Positions 57,475-64,000 of a DNA stretch of 64,000 bases are shown here, piece by piece. The translations under genes were made by a program, and so were the position numbers. The stretch is from the NCBI GenBank assembly GCA_942490535.1, contig CALNXQ010000008.1:124001-188000 (forward strand), written 5' to 3'. A model generated the notes under the pieces. It saw nothing but the letters and a program-made list of their open reading frames with translations. It was not told the origin of the DNA and made no database searches. Position 1 is the stretch's first letter. Each line of letters starts with the position of its first letter. This DNA comes from JAEINY01 sp942490535 (GTDB lineage: Bacteria; Bacteroidota; Bacteroidia; Bacteroidales; Marinilabiliaceae).

Positions 57475-58818
57475 TTATTGCATTGCAAGTTTGAACATTC
57501 TTTTAAGATTGTATCCAATACATACTAACGACCATTCACAATCCGTTTCAAATTCCCCTCTCAGGGAAAAACGCCTGAACCCTAAAACTTCCTTTATGAT
57601 GCCAAATACCGGTTCAACTGTTTGTTTCCGTTTTTTATAAAGCTGTCTCCCTTCTTTACTTTTTAATATTTGATTCATTTTCTCTACCGGGCTGCTGGCT
57701 TCTTCTTTTTCACATTCAGTGCTTAACACTTCTTCCAGATAACTATTGTGTTTTTCACGTGCGGTAGAAATTATCGGCTTTATATTTCTTTTTTCGCATT
57801 GCTCAATATTAGTTTCGCTGAAATAGCCAGTGTCGGCAACAGCATTTGTTATTTTTCCAAGTCTTTGTGGCACTGAATCAATAGTCGGAATATATTCCTG
57901 CTTATCATTGACATGATTATTGCAATAGGCACCTACAATTAGCATATCTTCATTAACGGCAGCTTGCCCATTATAACACTGGTTAAAACCACCTTGGGTC
58001 TTCATGATGCGTGATTGTGGATCGGTAAAATTATACTGGTCTTTCTCATTAGGCTTATCATTGGGCGCTTTAGGAGATCTGCCGCGAGGCTTCTTACCGG
58101 TTCGCTTCTCGTGATCCTCCCGTTTTTGCATTTTCCGGTCATATTCCTCCTTTTCTTTTTGGTAGCGTTCTTCAGCGCGCATTTTTACAACCTCCTGGGC
58201 TTCTTTAATTTTTTGAATACGGTCTTTTCTGCGCTGGATCTCCTCAGGAATATCAAGCTCAACCTTTCTATCTTGTTCATCTTGTTTGTCAGCAATATCC
58301 AATAGCTTCGAAATTTCTTCTTCAAGTTGCTTTTCAAGCTTTTTCATGTACTCATAACTCATGGCCTTATGCTTGGATGCATTCGCCTGAACCTTGGTGC
58401 CGTCAATGTGGATGTTCCCCATTTTTACAACTCCCAATTCCTTGCCTATGAGCAATATTTCTTTAAACCAGCCCTTGATTTCAGTAAGAAAACGCTTCCG
58501 AAAAGTTGATATCGTATCATGATCAGGATGATGATTCCCTGCTATAAAACGAAAGGCAACTGAATCATAGGTGGCGTTTTCTATTTTTCGAGAACTGAAA
58601 ATGCCAGTAGAATAGCCATAAAAAATCAGTGACAAAAGCATTTTAGGATCGTATGGTGTAGAACCAACACCTTTATACTGGCTATAAATATCATTAAAAT
58701 TAAGCTTGTCTACTATTTCAACTACAAATCGTGCCAAATGGCTTTCTGGTAACCAGTCTCCTAAGTCATATGGCATTAACATTGTCTGTTCTCTATCTGC
58801 ACTAATAAAGCGTTTCAT
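57475..58818 (-). CDS. IS1182-family transposase
   Basis: This 447-residue protein starts with the N-terminal DUF772 region (YDLGDWLPESHLARFVVEIV, PYDPKMLLSLIFYGYSTG, FRFIAGNHHPDHDTISTFR). The DDE core begins with the first Asp in GNIHIDGTKVQANAS. A charged coiled-coil insert (about 160-250) separates it from the second Asp in AVADTGYFSE, and the final Glu is in KKRKQTVEPVFGIIKEVLGF. Length and motif order are complete. It is the only gene of the element and appears functional. Confidence 0.95.
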   Translation of the reverse strand: MKRFISADREQTMLMPYDLGDWLPESHLARFVVEIVDKLNFNDIYSQYKGVGSTPYDPKMLLSLIFYGYSTGIFSSRKIENATYDSVAFRFIAGNHHPDHDTISTFRKRFLTEIKGWFKEILLIGKELGVVKMGNIHIDGTKVQANASKHKAMSYEYMKKLEKQLEEEISKLLDIADKQDEQDRKVELDIPEEIQRRKDRIQKIKEAQEVVKMRAEERYQKEKEEYDRKMQKREDHEKRTGKKPRGRSPKAPNDKPNEKDQYNFTDPQSRIMKTQGGFNQCYNGQAAVNEDMLIVGAYCNNHVNDKQEYIPTIDSVPQRLGKITNAVADTGYFSETNIEQCEKRNIKPIISTAREKHNSYLEEVLSTECEKEEASSPVEKMNQILKSKEGRQLYKKRKQTVEPVFGIIKEVLGFRRFSLRGEFETDCEWSLVCIGYNLKRMFKLAMQ

Positions 58819-59034
58819 GGCCTAAAGCTAATTAAATTAGGCTTTCCAGCTAAGTCCGACAGGCTGCTAGTGAACTAAAAAAGGAAAAGCCTGCGCAGCT
58901 TGGGCACAAATATGAAGTTTACAGGACATCAATGATGTCTTTCATATTTACTTATCCTTGTAATCGATTACTTTTTTTGCATAATTATATTATTACTAAT
59001 AACAAAATTTTTAGAACACTTAAAACAATTTAGT

Positions 59035-59250
59035 ATGAATAGAAACTCTATTTTATTTAAAACATTAGTATTACTATCATTCTCCTTATTAATCCAAAAT
59101 GTATTTGCAGGCAAACTGGCAAATGGCAGTTCTGACGCAGGAAGTACGAAAACGATAGAATCTGCATACCGCTACATTTTCCTGAACAATAAGATAAGCT
59201 TAAAAAGAAGTAGTTGTTTTCATATGAAAACACCACTTGAAACTGATTAA
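59035..59250 (+). CDS. Short secreted peptide or 5' remnant of a secreted protein
   Basis: This 71-residue frame begins at an ATG after an A/T-rich leader. The first 25 residues form a convincing signal peptide (MNRNSILFKTLVLLSFSLLI then QNVFAG). The mature part (KLANGSSDAGSTKTIESAYRY and a basic tail) matches nothing I know and loses protein-like character after about residue 45. Given the gene fragments that follow, it may be the broken 5' end of a secreted protein whose 3' remnant is at 60990-61365. That link is speculative. Confidence 0.4.
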   Translation: MNRNSILFKTLVLLSFSLLIQNVFAGKLANGSSDAGSTKTIESAYRYIFLNNKISLKRSSCFHMKTPLETD

Positions 59251-59483
59251 TAATGAATAACATCCCATTGGTCGGATTCGAATAAAGGGTAATGACAATC
59301 TTCGATAATGACTTCTTGCCTGTTGAAAGGCTTACAGAAATTTCAGAACTACAAGTCTTCTCATTGCCTGCCTCATCCGTTAGGGTTCATTCTACAGTTG
59401 TTGTTCCTATCGGGAACTGAGCATTGGCTAGAGTGGGGAATTGTTATAATCATTTTTGGCCCTATTTTAAATACTGTGGGTAA

Positions 59484-60300
59484 TCAAAACTTAAATTCAA
59501 GTAGTAAATGCCCACAGATGTAATATATCATATTAATAAAGTTCTCAATGTTTCTATAGGCCTGGCTCGTTTTTTTTGCTAGTTGAATCTTGGAGTTTAT
59601 CCCTTCAAGGATGCCATTATTAAGCCGTCTTTTTATGCAGCTAATTATTGGTTCATCCGGGAGATGCGTCGATTTATTCCAGTTCTATTAGAATTCAACC
59701 CGATTCCGGGTTGTGCTATTATCCTATCATCATCCCTGGGTTAACACCCAGGGCTATTAATGTATCACCACTTCGTGGTTAGTGATATTAAACAGTATAT
59801 GCCTGAAAATGAATTACCGTTTCTTGATGAAATTGATCCTATAAGAATCAAATAACTGCCGCAGGCCGGGATAAACACCAGTAAAAACCTACGGTGTTAC
59901 AAGATGAAAAAACGCCTGTGAAGTTCAATTTTCAATAAAAACTACTCATCTACGGGAGGAACCTAATTAGTCATGACCAATGTGCTTTTATGCTTTTTGC
60001 AGCATCCATAAATGGTTGAATTTTGGAATCTGTCGCTAAATCACACCCATAAGCAAGAAAGGCCTTTGCTTGTTCAGGTTCTTCCATTTCCAAATATTCT
60101 TTGAACAGTGTTTTTAGTCGATAACCTTCTCCTAACCTTGGGTATAAATCCATTAACAGTTCTCTTTGTATGTATTGTATGGTAGTTAAATTGGCTATGC
60201 TTGTAATAGTTGACAAGTCTTTCCCGAGAGTTGCAAAAACAACCCCCGCTAGAGCGCGATTGCATCGCGCTCTAAGAGGATAACCTGAATGCTTAGACAC
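59484..60300 (-). pseudogene. ISL3-family transposase remnant, interrupted
   Basis: Two pieces of one gene are visible. The 5' piece (60300-59971) encodes an internal helical segment ending SKIQPFMDAAKSIKAHWS. The 3' piece (about 59690-59484) encodes RRLNNGILEGINSKIQLAKK, AYRNIENFINMIYY and ICGHLLLEFKF followed by a stop, the typical C-terminus of ISL3 enzymes. Between them lie about 270 bp with REP-like hairpins and no coding match. The N-terminal zinc-finger part and most of the DDE domain are missing, so it cannot be active. Confidence 0.75.
59728..59790. repeat. REP-like palindromic sequence inside the ISL3 remnant
   Basis: Two hairpins lie in tandem: CCCTGGGT-taac-ACCCAGGG (59734-59753) and ACCAC-ttc-GTGGT (59767-59779), the second nested in TATCAC/GTGATA. 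This arrangement, with GGGCTATTAATG between the hairpins, resembles REP elements moved by RAYT transposases in this phylum. A RAYT gene fragment lies about 620 bp away. Confidence 0.6.
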
Positions 60301-60410
60301 CAGGTAACTATCGAAATCAGCATTTTAATTAATGCAGATTTTGTTTTAACTTATTGAAGGTATAAATTTATTTTCCATGCTTTTATAAGCTGTATTTATA
60401 AACTTAACTT

Positions 60411-60521
60411 CGTCGATTTTCAATTCATAATCCCGAAGATGTCTACTTTGCAGGCTTTGCAGTGGTTGAGTGGTTGGATGTTTTCACACGCAATGAATAC
60501 ATAAATATTCTCTTAGATTAA
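60411..60521 (+). pseudogene. RAYT (REP-associated tyrosine transposase) N-terminal fragment
   Basis: A 36-codon stretch reads SIHNPEDVYFAGFAVVEWLD then VFTRNEYINILLD and a stop. It matches the N-terminal segment of RAYT/IS200-like proteins (YFVTFTVVxWVDVFTRxxY). There is no start codon and the HUH domain is absent. It supports the reading of the hairpins at 59728-59790 as REP-type. Confidence 0.6.
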
Positions 60522-60868
60522 TACAAGCAAATGAAACAAGATGTGATGCAAAAAAATCCTCGCACCCATCTTGTTTAATCATTATTGTAATCCTTGATTT
60601 CAGGAAGAGTTCCTTAATAAGCCCGACAGGCTGCAAGGATTGAGTATAGATTACAATGAGTCTAAGTATATCTGAAGCACCTCTTAAGTATAGTTAACTC
60701 ATACTAAACTCATATTTAATTCATACTTATCTCATAGTAAACTCAATTTTAATTGAAAATAATCTGTTAATAATTTGTGATAATCTAAACTTAAGTGTCT
60801 CTTAAGTATACAGTTGGTGGACCTAAGTATGCTTATTACCCTGTTTAATCCTTATCGATTCATTGAAT
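60522..60868. other. AT-rich intergenic stretch with repeated motifs
   Basis: No gene was recognised. It contains a 12-bp match to the IS1182 terminus (CCGACAGGCTGC, near 60623-60634), five 11-bp phased repeats (60696-60746), and four CTAAGTAT/CTTAAGTATA motifs (near 60662, 60683, 60801 and 60823). Confidence 0.5.
60696..60746. repeat. 11-bp phased tandem repeat
   Basis: Five units with consensus AAACTCATAnT show their CTCA core at 60698, 60709, 60720 (as TTCA), 60731 and 60742, exactly 11 bp apart. One-turn spacing places all cores on one face of the helix, as in iterons or operator arrays; an AT-rich decayed sequence could also produce it by chance. Confidence 0.55.
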
Positions 60869-61015
60869 ATGGCTCGACTAAAAACCAATATCCTCGATGC
60901 GGCCACCGGTAAGATAGCAATGTGATGGTTTATGAAATGTATGGTAGTACCTATATCCGAGCCAAACCCAATGGCTATAGGACAAGCAATCAACAGCACA
61001 GCTGGTGCAGCGCCG
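60869..61015 (+). pseudogene. DUF6266-like gene fragment, frameshifted
   Basis: ATG at 60869 opens MARLKTNILDAATGKI. After an apparent single-base loss near 60919 the text continues in the next frame as NVMVYEMYGSTYIRAKPNGY. This matches the start of small Bacteroidota proteins of the DUF6266 type (MxxLKxxILxxxxGKIGNxVVYxxxGxxYxRxKP). The reading then runs into unrelated sequence. About 45 of the usual 200 or more residues remain. Confidence 0.5.
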
Positions 61016-61365
61016 AAAAATGACCTTGTCCAACACTTTCCTAATGATGATAACATTGATCTTAACTCCGTATTTGCTGATCCTGAAAACGACAAGTTGA
61101 CCTACGTCGCGAAAGTTATCAAAGGTGAACCCGTGGAAGTTGAAATAGTCGATAATGTGCTCCAGGTGACACCCGTTTCAGAAGGAACCAGTGAAATCAT
61201 TATTTATGCCAGCGATGAGCAAAGTGGAATCGTAATCTTCAACTTTCAATGCTGAAGTTGGCGGTATTACAACTAACGTTGAGGAAATTAGCTAGTGGAA
61301 TTTATTTCTACCACCTAATCGTTAACGATAAAGCTATTCAGACAAACAAAATGATTGTAAAATAG
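60990..61365 (+). pseudogene. 3' remnant of a type IX secreted protein, frameshifted
   Basis: The first frame encodes an Ig/cadherin-like piece (NIDLNSVFADPENDKLTYVA, EGTSEIIIYASDEQSG) and stops at 61255. The second encodes NAEVGGITTNVEEIS. The third encodes the C-terminal sorting text LASGIYFYHLIVNDKAIQTN then KMIVK and a stop at 61365. The last part is the standard type A type IX secretion signal. At least two frame changes break the gene. A terminator hairpin follows 20 bp downstream, confirming that this was a genuine gene end. Confidence 0.65.
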
Positions 61366-61385
61366 CACAATCAGAATCAATAATT

Positions 61386-61419
61386 AAAGCCATCTGTCAT
61401 GTACGGGTGGCTTTTTTTT
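61386..61419 (+). terminator. Rho-independent terminator
   Basis: AAAGCCA (61386-61392) and TGGCTTT (61408-61414) form a 7-bp stem followed by a run of T. It lies just after the stop of the degraded type IX secreted gene. Confidence 0.75.
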
Positions 61420-61530
61420 GAGCTAATTATTTTATTAGTAAAACAAGTGTTTACTTTGCAAAAATTTAATCAGAGATACCAAAACAGTTAGGTGAGCAAT
61501 TAGCTGCACCATTTATCATAGACCACATTC

Positions 61531-63147
61531 ATGCATTGCCTCATCGAATTTACAGACGACATTCATTCCATAGCACTTCCTGAATTATTCACCAATCCAT
61601 TTTATTACACTCCTCACCCATTAAATATTCTGGCAACAAAACAGATACAATCAAGCCTTCCTGAGCCTAATCCAAATGAAAAAGGAAAGATGTATGGTAC
61701 AATGGTCGTAAAAACGGTTGATGGCAAGCTGGGGTTTCTGGCTGCCTACTCCGGAAATGCACAAAAACACGATGGCCCGATTCCTTTTGTACCACAAGTC
61801 TTTGAGATCACTAATCCAGATGGATTTTTTAGTTTCGGGGAAGCCCAATTAAATGGTATTAGCCAGGCCATTGCCTGTGCAGAAAACTCCCCCCTTCTGA
61901 AAAACCTTCGACAAGACTTAGATGCCGAAACGGAACAAGCCCAAACGATTATTCGCGATGCCAAATCGGCTATGGCTAAAGCCAAGTTAAAACGACAAGC
62001 CATTCGTCAGGAAGCCCAACACCATGCCAATCATCAACAGGTTATCGAACGGTTAATTAAAGAGAGTCAGACAGAAAAAAGCAATTTCAACAAATTAAAA
62101 AAAGACTATAAAAAACGAATAAAGGAAAAGCAAGAGCTTCTTGAAGATCAAATGGATCAAATCCTGGCGCTGAAGCGCCAACGCAAAACGCTATCTGCCC
62201 AACTGCAAAAAAAATTATTCGACAGCTACAGCTTCTTAAACGCGCTTGGGGAACGTAAGAATGCAAGTACCATATTCGGCCCTACAGCATTAAGAGTTCC
62301 TCCGGCCGGTGTGGGTGATTGCTGTGCACCTAAGTTGCTGCAATATGCTTATCGTCATCAATTAATACCTATTGCCATGGCAGAGTTCTGGTGGGGCGTA
62401 TCACCTAAAAAAGAAATCCGTCAACACGGCCATTTCTACCCTGCCTGCAAAAGTAAATGTGAACCTGTTTTGGGCCATATGCTCAAGGGACTTGACATTG
62501 ACCCCCAAAAAAGACAAAACAAAGAGCTGAGTATCGAACTTATTTATGAAGATGATGCCATTGCCCTTATCCATAAACCTGAAGGTCTGCTATCGGTCCC
62601 CGGAAAAGAAGAACACACCTCGGTATACGTACAAGTTAAAGCCCTATATCCTGATGCAACAGGGCCTCTGATGGTTCATCGACTAGATATGGCCACATCC
62701 GGCATCATGCTTATTGCCAAAACCAAAGATGCCCATAAAAACCTGCAAAAACAATTTCTGAATAAAACCATACAAAAGATATATGTGGCCTGGCTTAATG
62801 GTATCATTGAAGAAGATGCTGGCAATATTGATTTACCTATACGGGTGGATATAAACGACCGCCCTCGCCAGTTAGTTTGCCACGAATACGGTAAACAAGC
62901 CATTACCAAATGGGAAGTAATTGAACGAGCCGGGGAGCGTACAAAAGTCCGGTTCTACCCCATCACCGGCCGAACCCATCAATTGCGCGTCCATGCTGCT
63001 CATCCGCTTGGCCTCAACTCGCCTATTGTGGGGGATGAATTATATGGCATAAAAGAAAAGCGATTAATGCTGCATGCCGGTCAAATTACATTTCTTCATC
63101 CAGCCACATCAAAAAAGATGACTTTTCAGGCTCCGGAGCTATTTTAA
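61531..63147 (+). CDS. RluA-family 23S rRNA/tRNA pseudouridine synthase with N-terminal extension
   Basis: In this 538-residue protein the C-terminal 210 residues are the RluA catalytic domain: LIYEDDAIALIHKPEGLLSV, then LMVHRLDMATSGIMLIAKT with the catalytic Asp, and GRTHQLRVHAAHPLGLNSPI with GDELYG. The N-terminal 300 residues hold a small domain (about 1-120), a long charged coiled coil (about 130-230) and a segment with DCCAPKLLQYAYRHQLIPIA and a CKSKCEPVL Cys pair. This long form exists in some RluA relatives of Bacteroidota and gammaproteobacteria. It isomerises uridine in RNA in the cytoplasm; the target site is not predictable here. The start at 61531 follows a weak ribosome-binding context. 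Confidence 0.92.
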   Translation: MHCLIEFTDDIHSIALPELFTNPFYYTPHPLNILATKQIQSSLPEPNPNEKGKMYGTMVVKTVDGKLGFLAAYSGNAQKHDGPIPFVPQVFEITNPDGFFSFGEAQLNGISQAIACAENSPLLKNLRQDLDAETEQAQTIIRDAKSAMAKAKLKRQAIRQEAQHHANHQQVIERLIKESQTEKSNFNKLKKDYKKRIKEKQELLEDQMDQILALKRQRKTLSAQLQKKLFDSYSFLNALGERKNASTIFGPTALRVPPAGVGDCCAPKLLQYAYRHQLIPIAMAEFWWGVSPKKEIRQHGHFYPACKSKCEPVLGHMLKGLDIDPQKRQNKELSIELIYEDDAIALIHKPEGLLSVPGKEEHTSVYVQVKALYPDATGPLMVHRLDMATSGIMLIAKTKDAHKNLQKQFLNKTIQKIYVAWLNGIIEEDAGNIDLPIRVDINDRPRQLVCHEYGKQAITKWEVIERAGERTKVRFYPITGRTHQLRVHAAHPLGLNSPIVGDELYGIKEKRLMLHAGQITFLHPATSKKMTFQAPELF

Positions 63148-63247
63148 AACGAAAGGCGGATTTCCTAAAAAAGAGGTATTGTGAGACTTGAATTCAGCCA
63201 AGTTCTCATCAAAGAACACGGATTGCAGATCGGCGCTGGCGAAGGCC

Positions 63248-64000
63248 CTACAAAGGCAAATAAATATCGTTTTCTTTCTGTATCCGATGTTTGTCTACAA
63301 AGCGCTTATTTGTTATGTAGTACATTAAACCTCCAAACTTACGCGCATCATATGGACACATCTCAATACAGCGGGTGCAAGAAATACAGACTTTTTTATT
63401 GGTCTTCTTAGGATTATGATTATCTATGGCTCCCACCGGGCACGAACGGGCACAAATACCACAGAAATTGCAATTAGAATTTGACTTTGCAACTAAAGGT
63501 ACAACGCCATGGGGGCGATAGGCTGTTGGCTCTTCAATCGTTAGGTTCCCATTGTCTGTGATTCGCGAGTGAAGCACACTCTGTTTTCCAAACCGTCTGG
63601 CGTTATTCAAGTCTTTTTTATCAGGTCGCCCTTTGCCAAGCTCAGGAAATAAAGAATGACGCGCTACAAAAGCACCTGAACTAATGGGAACAAATCCAGC
63701 ATTAATACATATCGTGCTTAACTCATTCAAGGTGTCTTCGAAATGACAGTTACCATATGCACAAGCCAATATCGCTCGTGCCCCACGGCCTCTAAGTTGA
63801 GACAGGTATTCAGCAGCAAGGGACGGTACTCGCCCCGAAAAAGCAGGTACTCCTACAACCGCGATATCATTGGAAGTTAACTCAATTGGCTTCTGTATAC
63901 CTTGTGTAATATCGTGGATGATCAGATCATCAGAAATACCACTTCCAATTGCTTCAGCTATCTTCTTGGTGGAGCGGGCCGGACTAAAAAAGATGACATG
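63248..64000 (-). CDS. EFR1-type flavodoxin/ferredoxin protein (5' end outside window)
   Basis: 250 codons are visible, open to the right edge. The N-terminal part is a flavodoxin-like fold (VIFFSPARSTKKIAEAIGSG, the phosphate-binding loop, then VGVPAFSGRVPSLAAEYL and ILACAYGN). The C-terminal part has two 4Fe-4S clusters: CNFCGICARSCPVGAID and CISCTRCIEMCPYDARKF. A shorter start at 63769 would delete the flavodoxin half and is not credible. Such proteins carry electrons between flavin and iron-sulfur centres; partners are unknown. Its 3' end faces that of the RluA gene, 100 bp away. Confidence 0.93.
   Translation of the reverse strand, partial: HVIFFSPARSTKKIAEAIGSGISDDLIIHDITQGIQKPIELTSNDIAVVGVPAFSGRVPSLAAEYLSQLRGRGARAILACAYGNCHFEDTLNELSTICINAGFVPISSGAFVARHSLFPELGKGRPDKKDLNNARRFGKQSVLHSRITDNGNLTIEEPTAYRPHGVVPLVAKSNSNCNFCGICARSCPVGAIDNHNPKKTNKKVCISCTRCIEMCPYDARKFGGLMYYITNKRFVDKHRIQKENDIYLPL

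Larger units (their letters stand above)
57310..58872 (-). mobile_element. IS1182-family insertion sequence, about 1.56 kb
   Basis: Perfect 21-bp terminal inverted repeats at 57310-57330 and 58852-58872 (core TAGCAGCCTGTCGGACTT) frame one intact transposase gene. A T-tailed hairpin lies inside the left end. The termini contain CTAG close to the outer edge. No clear target duplication was identified. The intact gene and perfect repeats suggest a recent arrival. Confidence 0.93.

Noticed and set aside
59308..59523. Plus-strand ORF of 71 codons
   Set aside because: Overlaps, antisense, the 3' end of the ISL3 remnant and its terminus, and has no recognisable features.
60621..60634. A second IS1182 end based on CCGACAGGCTGC
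   Set aside because: Only 12 bases match and no further element sequence adjoins; it could be a remnant or chance, so it is mentioned but not called.

Overview
The window looks like a chromosomal segment of a Bacteroidota bacterium, probably class Bacteroidia. Evidence: two SusC/SusD pairs, a hybrid two-component regulator of the polysaccharide-utilisation type, TAnnTTTG-like promoter elements, a type IX secretion C-terminal remnant, and IS families common in this phylum. The genus cannot be fixed from the sequence. No rRNA, tRNA or CRISPR array was seen.

1-9962 (minus): the 5' part of a giant secreted adhesin-like gene that runs off the left edge. It has a glycine-rich head, thrombospondin-type-3 calcium repeats, Calx-beta and cadherin-like modules, alternating cadherin/VCBS repeats and a second thrombospondin-type-3 block. 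It contains a nearly perfect 1248-bp tandem duplication. 10159-15835 (minus): a compact operon of a TPR sensor kinase, a 7TM-DISM sensor kinase and a LuxR-type response regulator. A 21-bp tandem array (16030-16197) separates it from mnmE and a SWIM zinc-finger gene on the plus strand.

19600-26735: a mobile-element cluster. It holds an IS481-like element whose second catalytic Asp appears to be His, a truncated IS4-like transposase, a MITE-like deletion derivative of the IS481-like element, an IS110 element with a candidate bridge-RNA hairpin, and an IS200 element that splits a PAS histidine kinase gene.

26778-56843: a large polysaccharide utilisation locus in two divergent arms. The minus arm encodes GH16, SusC, SusD, SusC, SusD, an F5/8-type lipoprotein, GH88, GH2 and a BNR_4 propeller enzyme. 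The plus arm encodes the hybrid regulator, a beta-1,3-galactanase-like GH43, a small Cys-rich protein, GH51, a double GH43 and a DUF2264 (GH154-like) protein. Together these activities best fit type II arabinogalactan: endo and exo cleavage of a beta-1,3-galactan backbone, removal of arabinofuranose, galactose and glucuronate, and lyase plus unsaturated-uronyl-hydrolase treatment of Rha-GlcA caps. This substrate is inferred, not shown.

57310-61420: an intact IS1182 element, then a graveyard of fragments: ISL3 transposase with a REP-like insert, RAYT transposase, a DUF6266-like gene and a frameshifted type IX secretion protein tail. The AT-rich part carries an 11-bp phased repeat. 61531-64000: a RluA-type pseudouridine synthase with a long coiled-coil N-terminus (plus), and a partial flavodoxin/ferredoxin (EFR1-type) protein (minus) running off the right edge.
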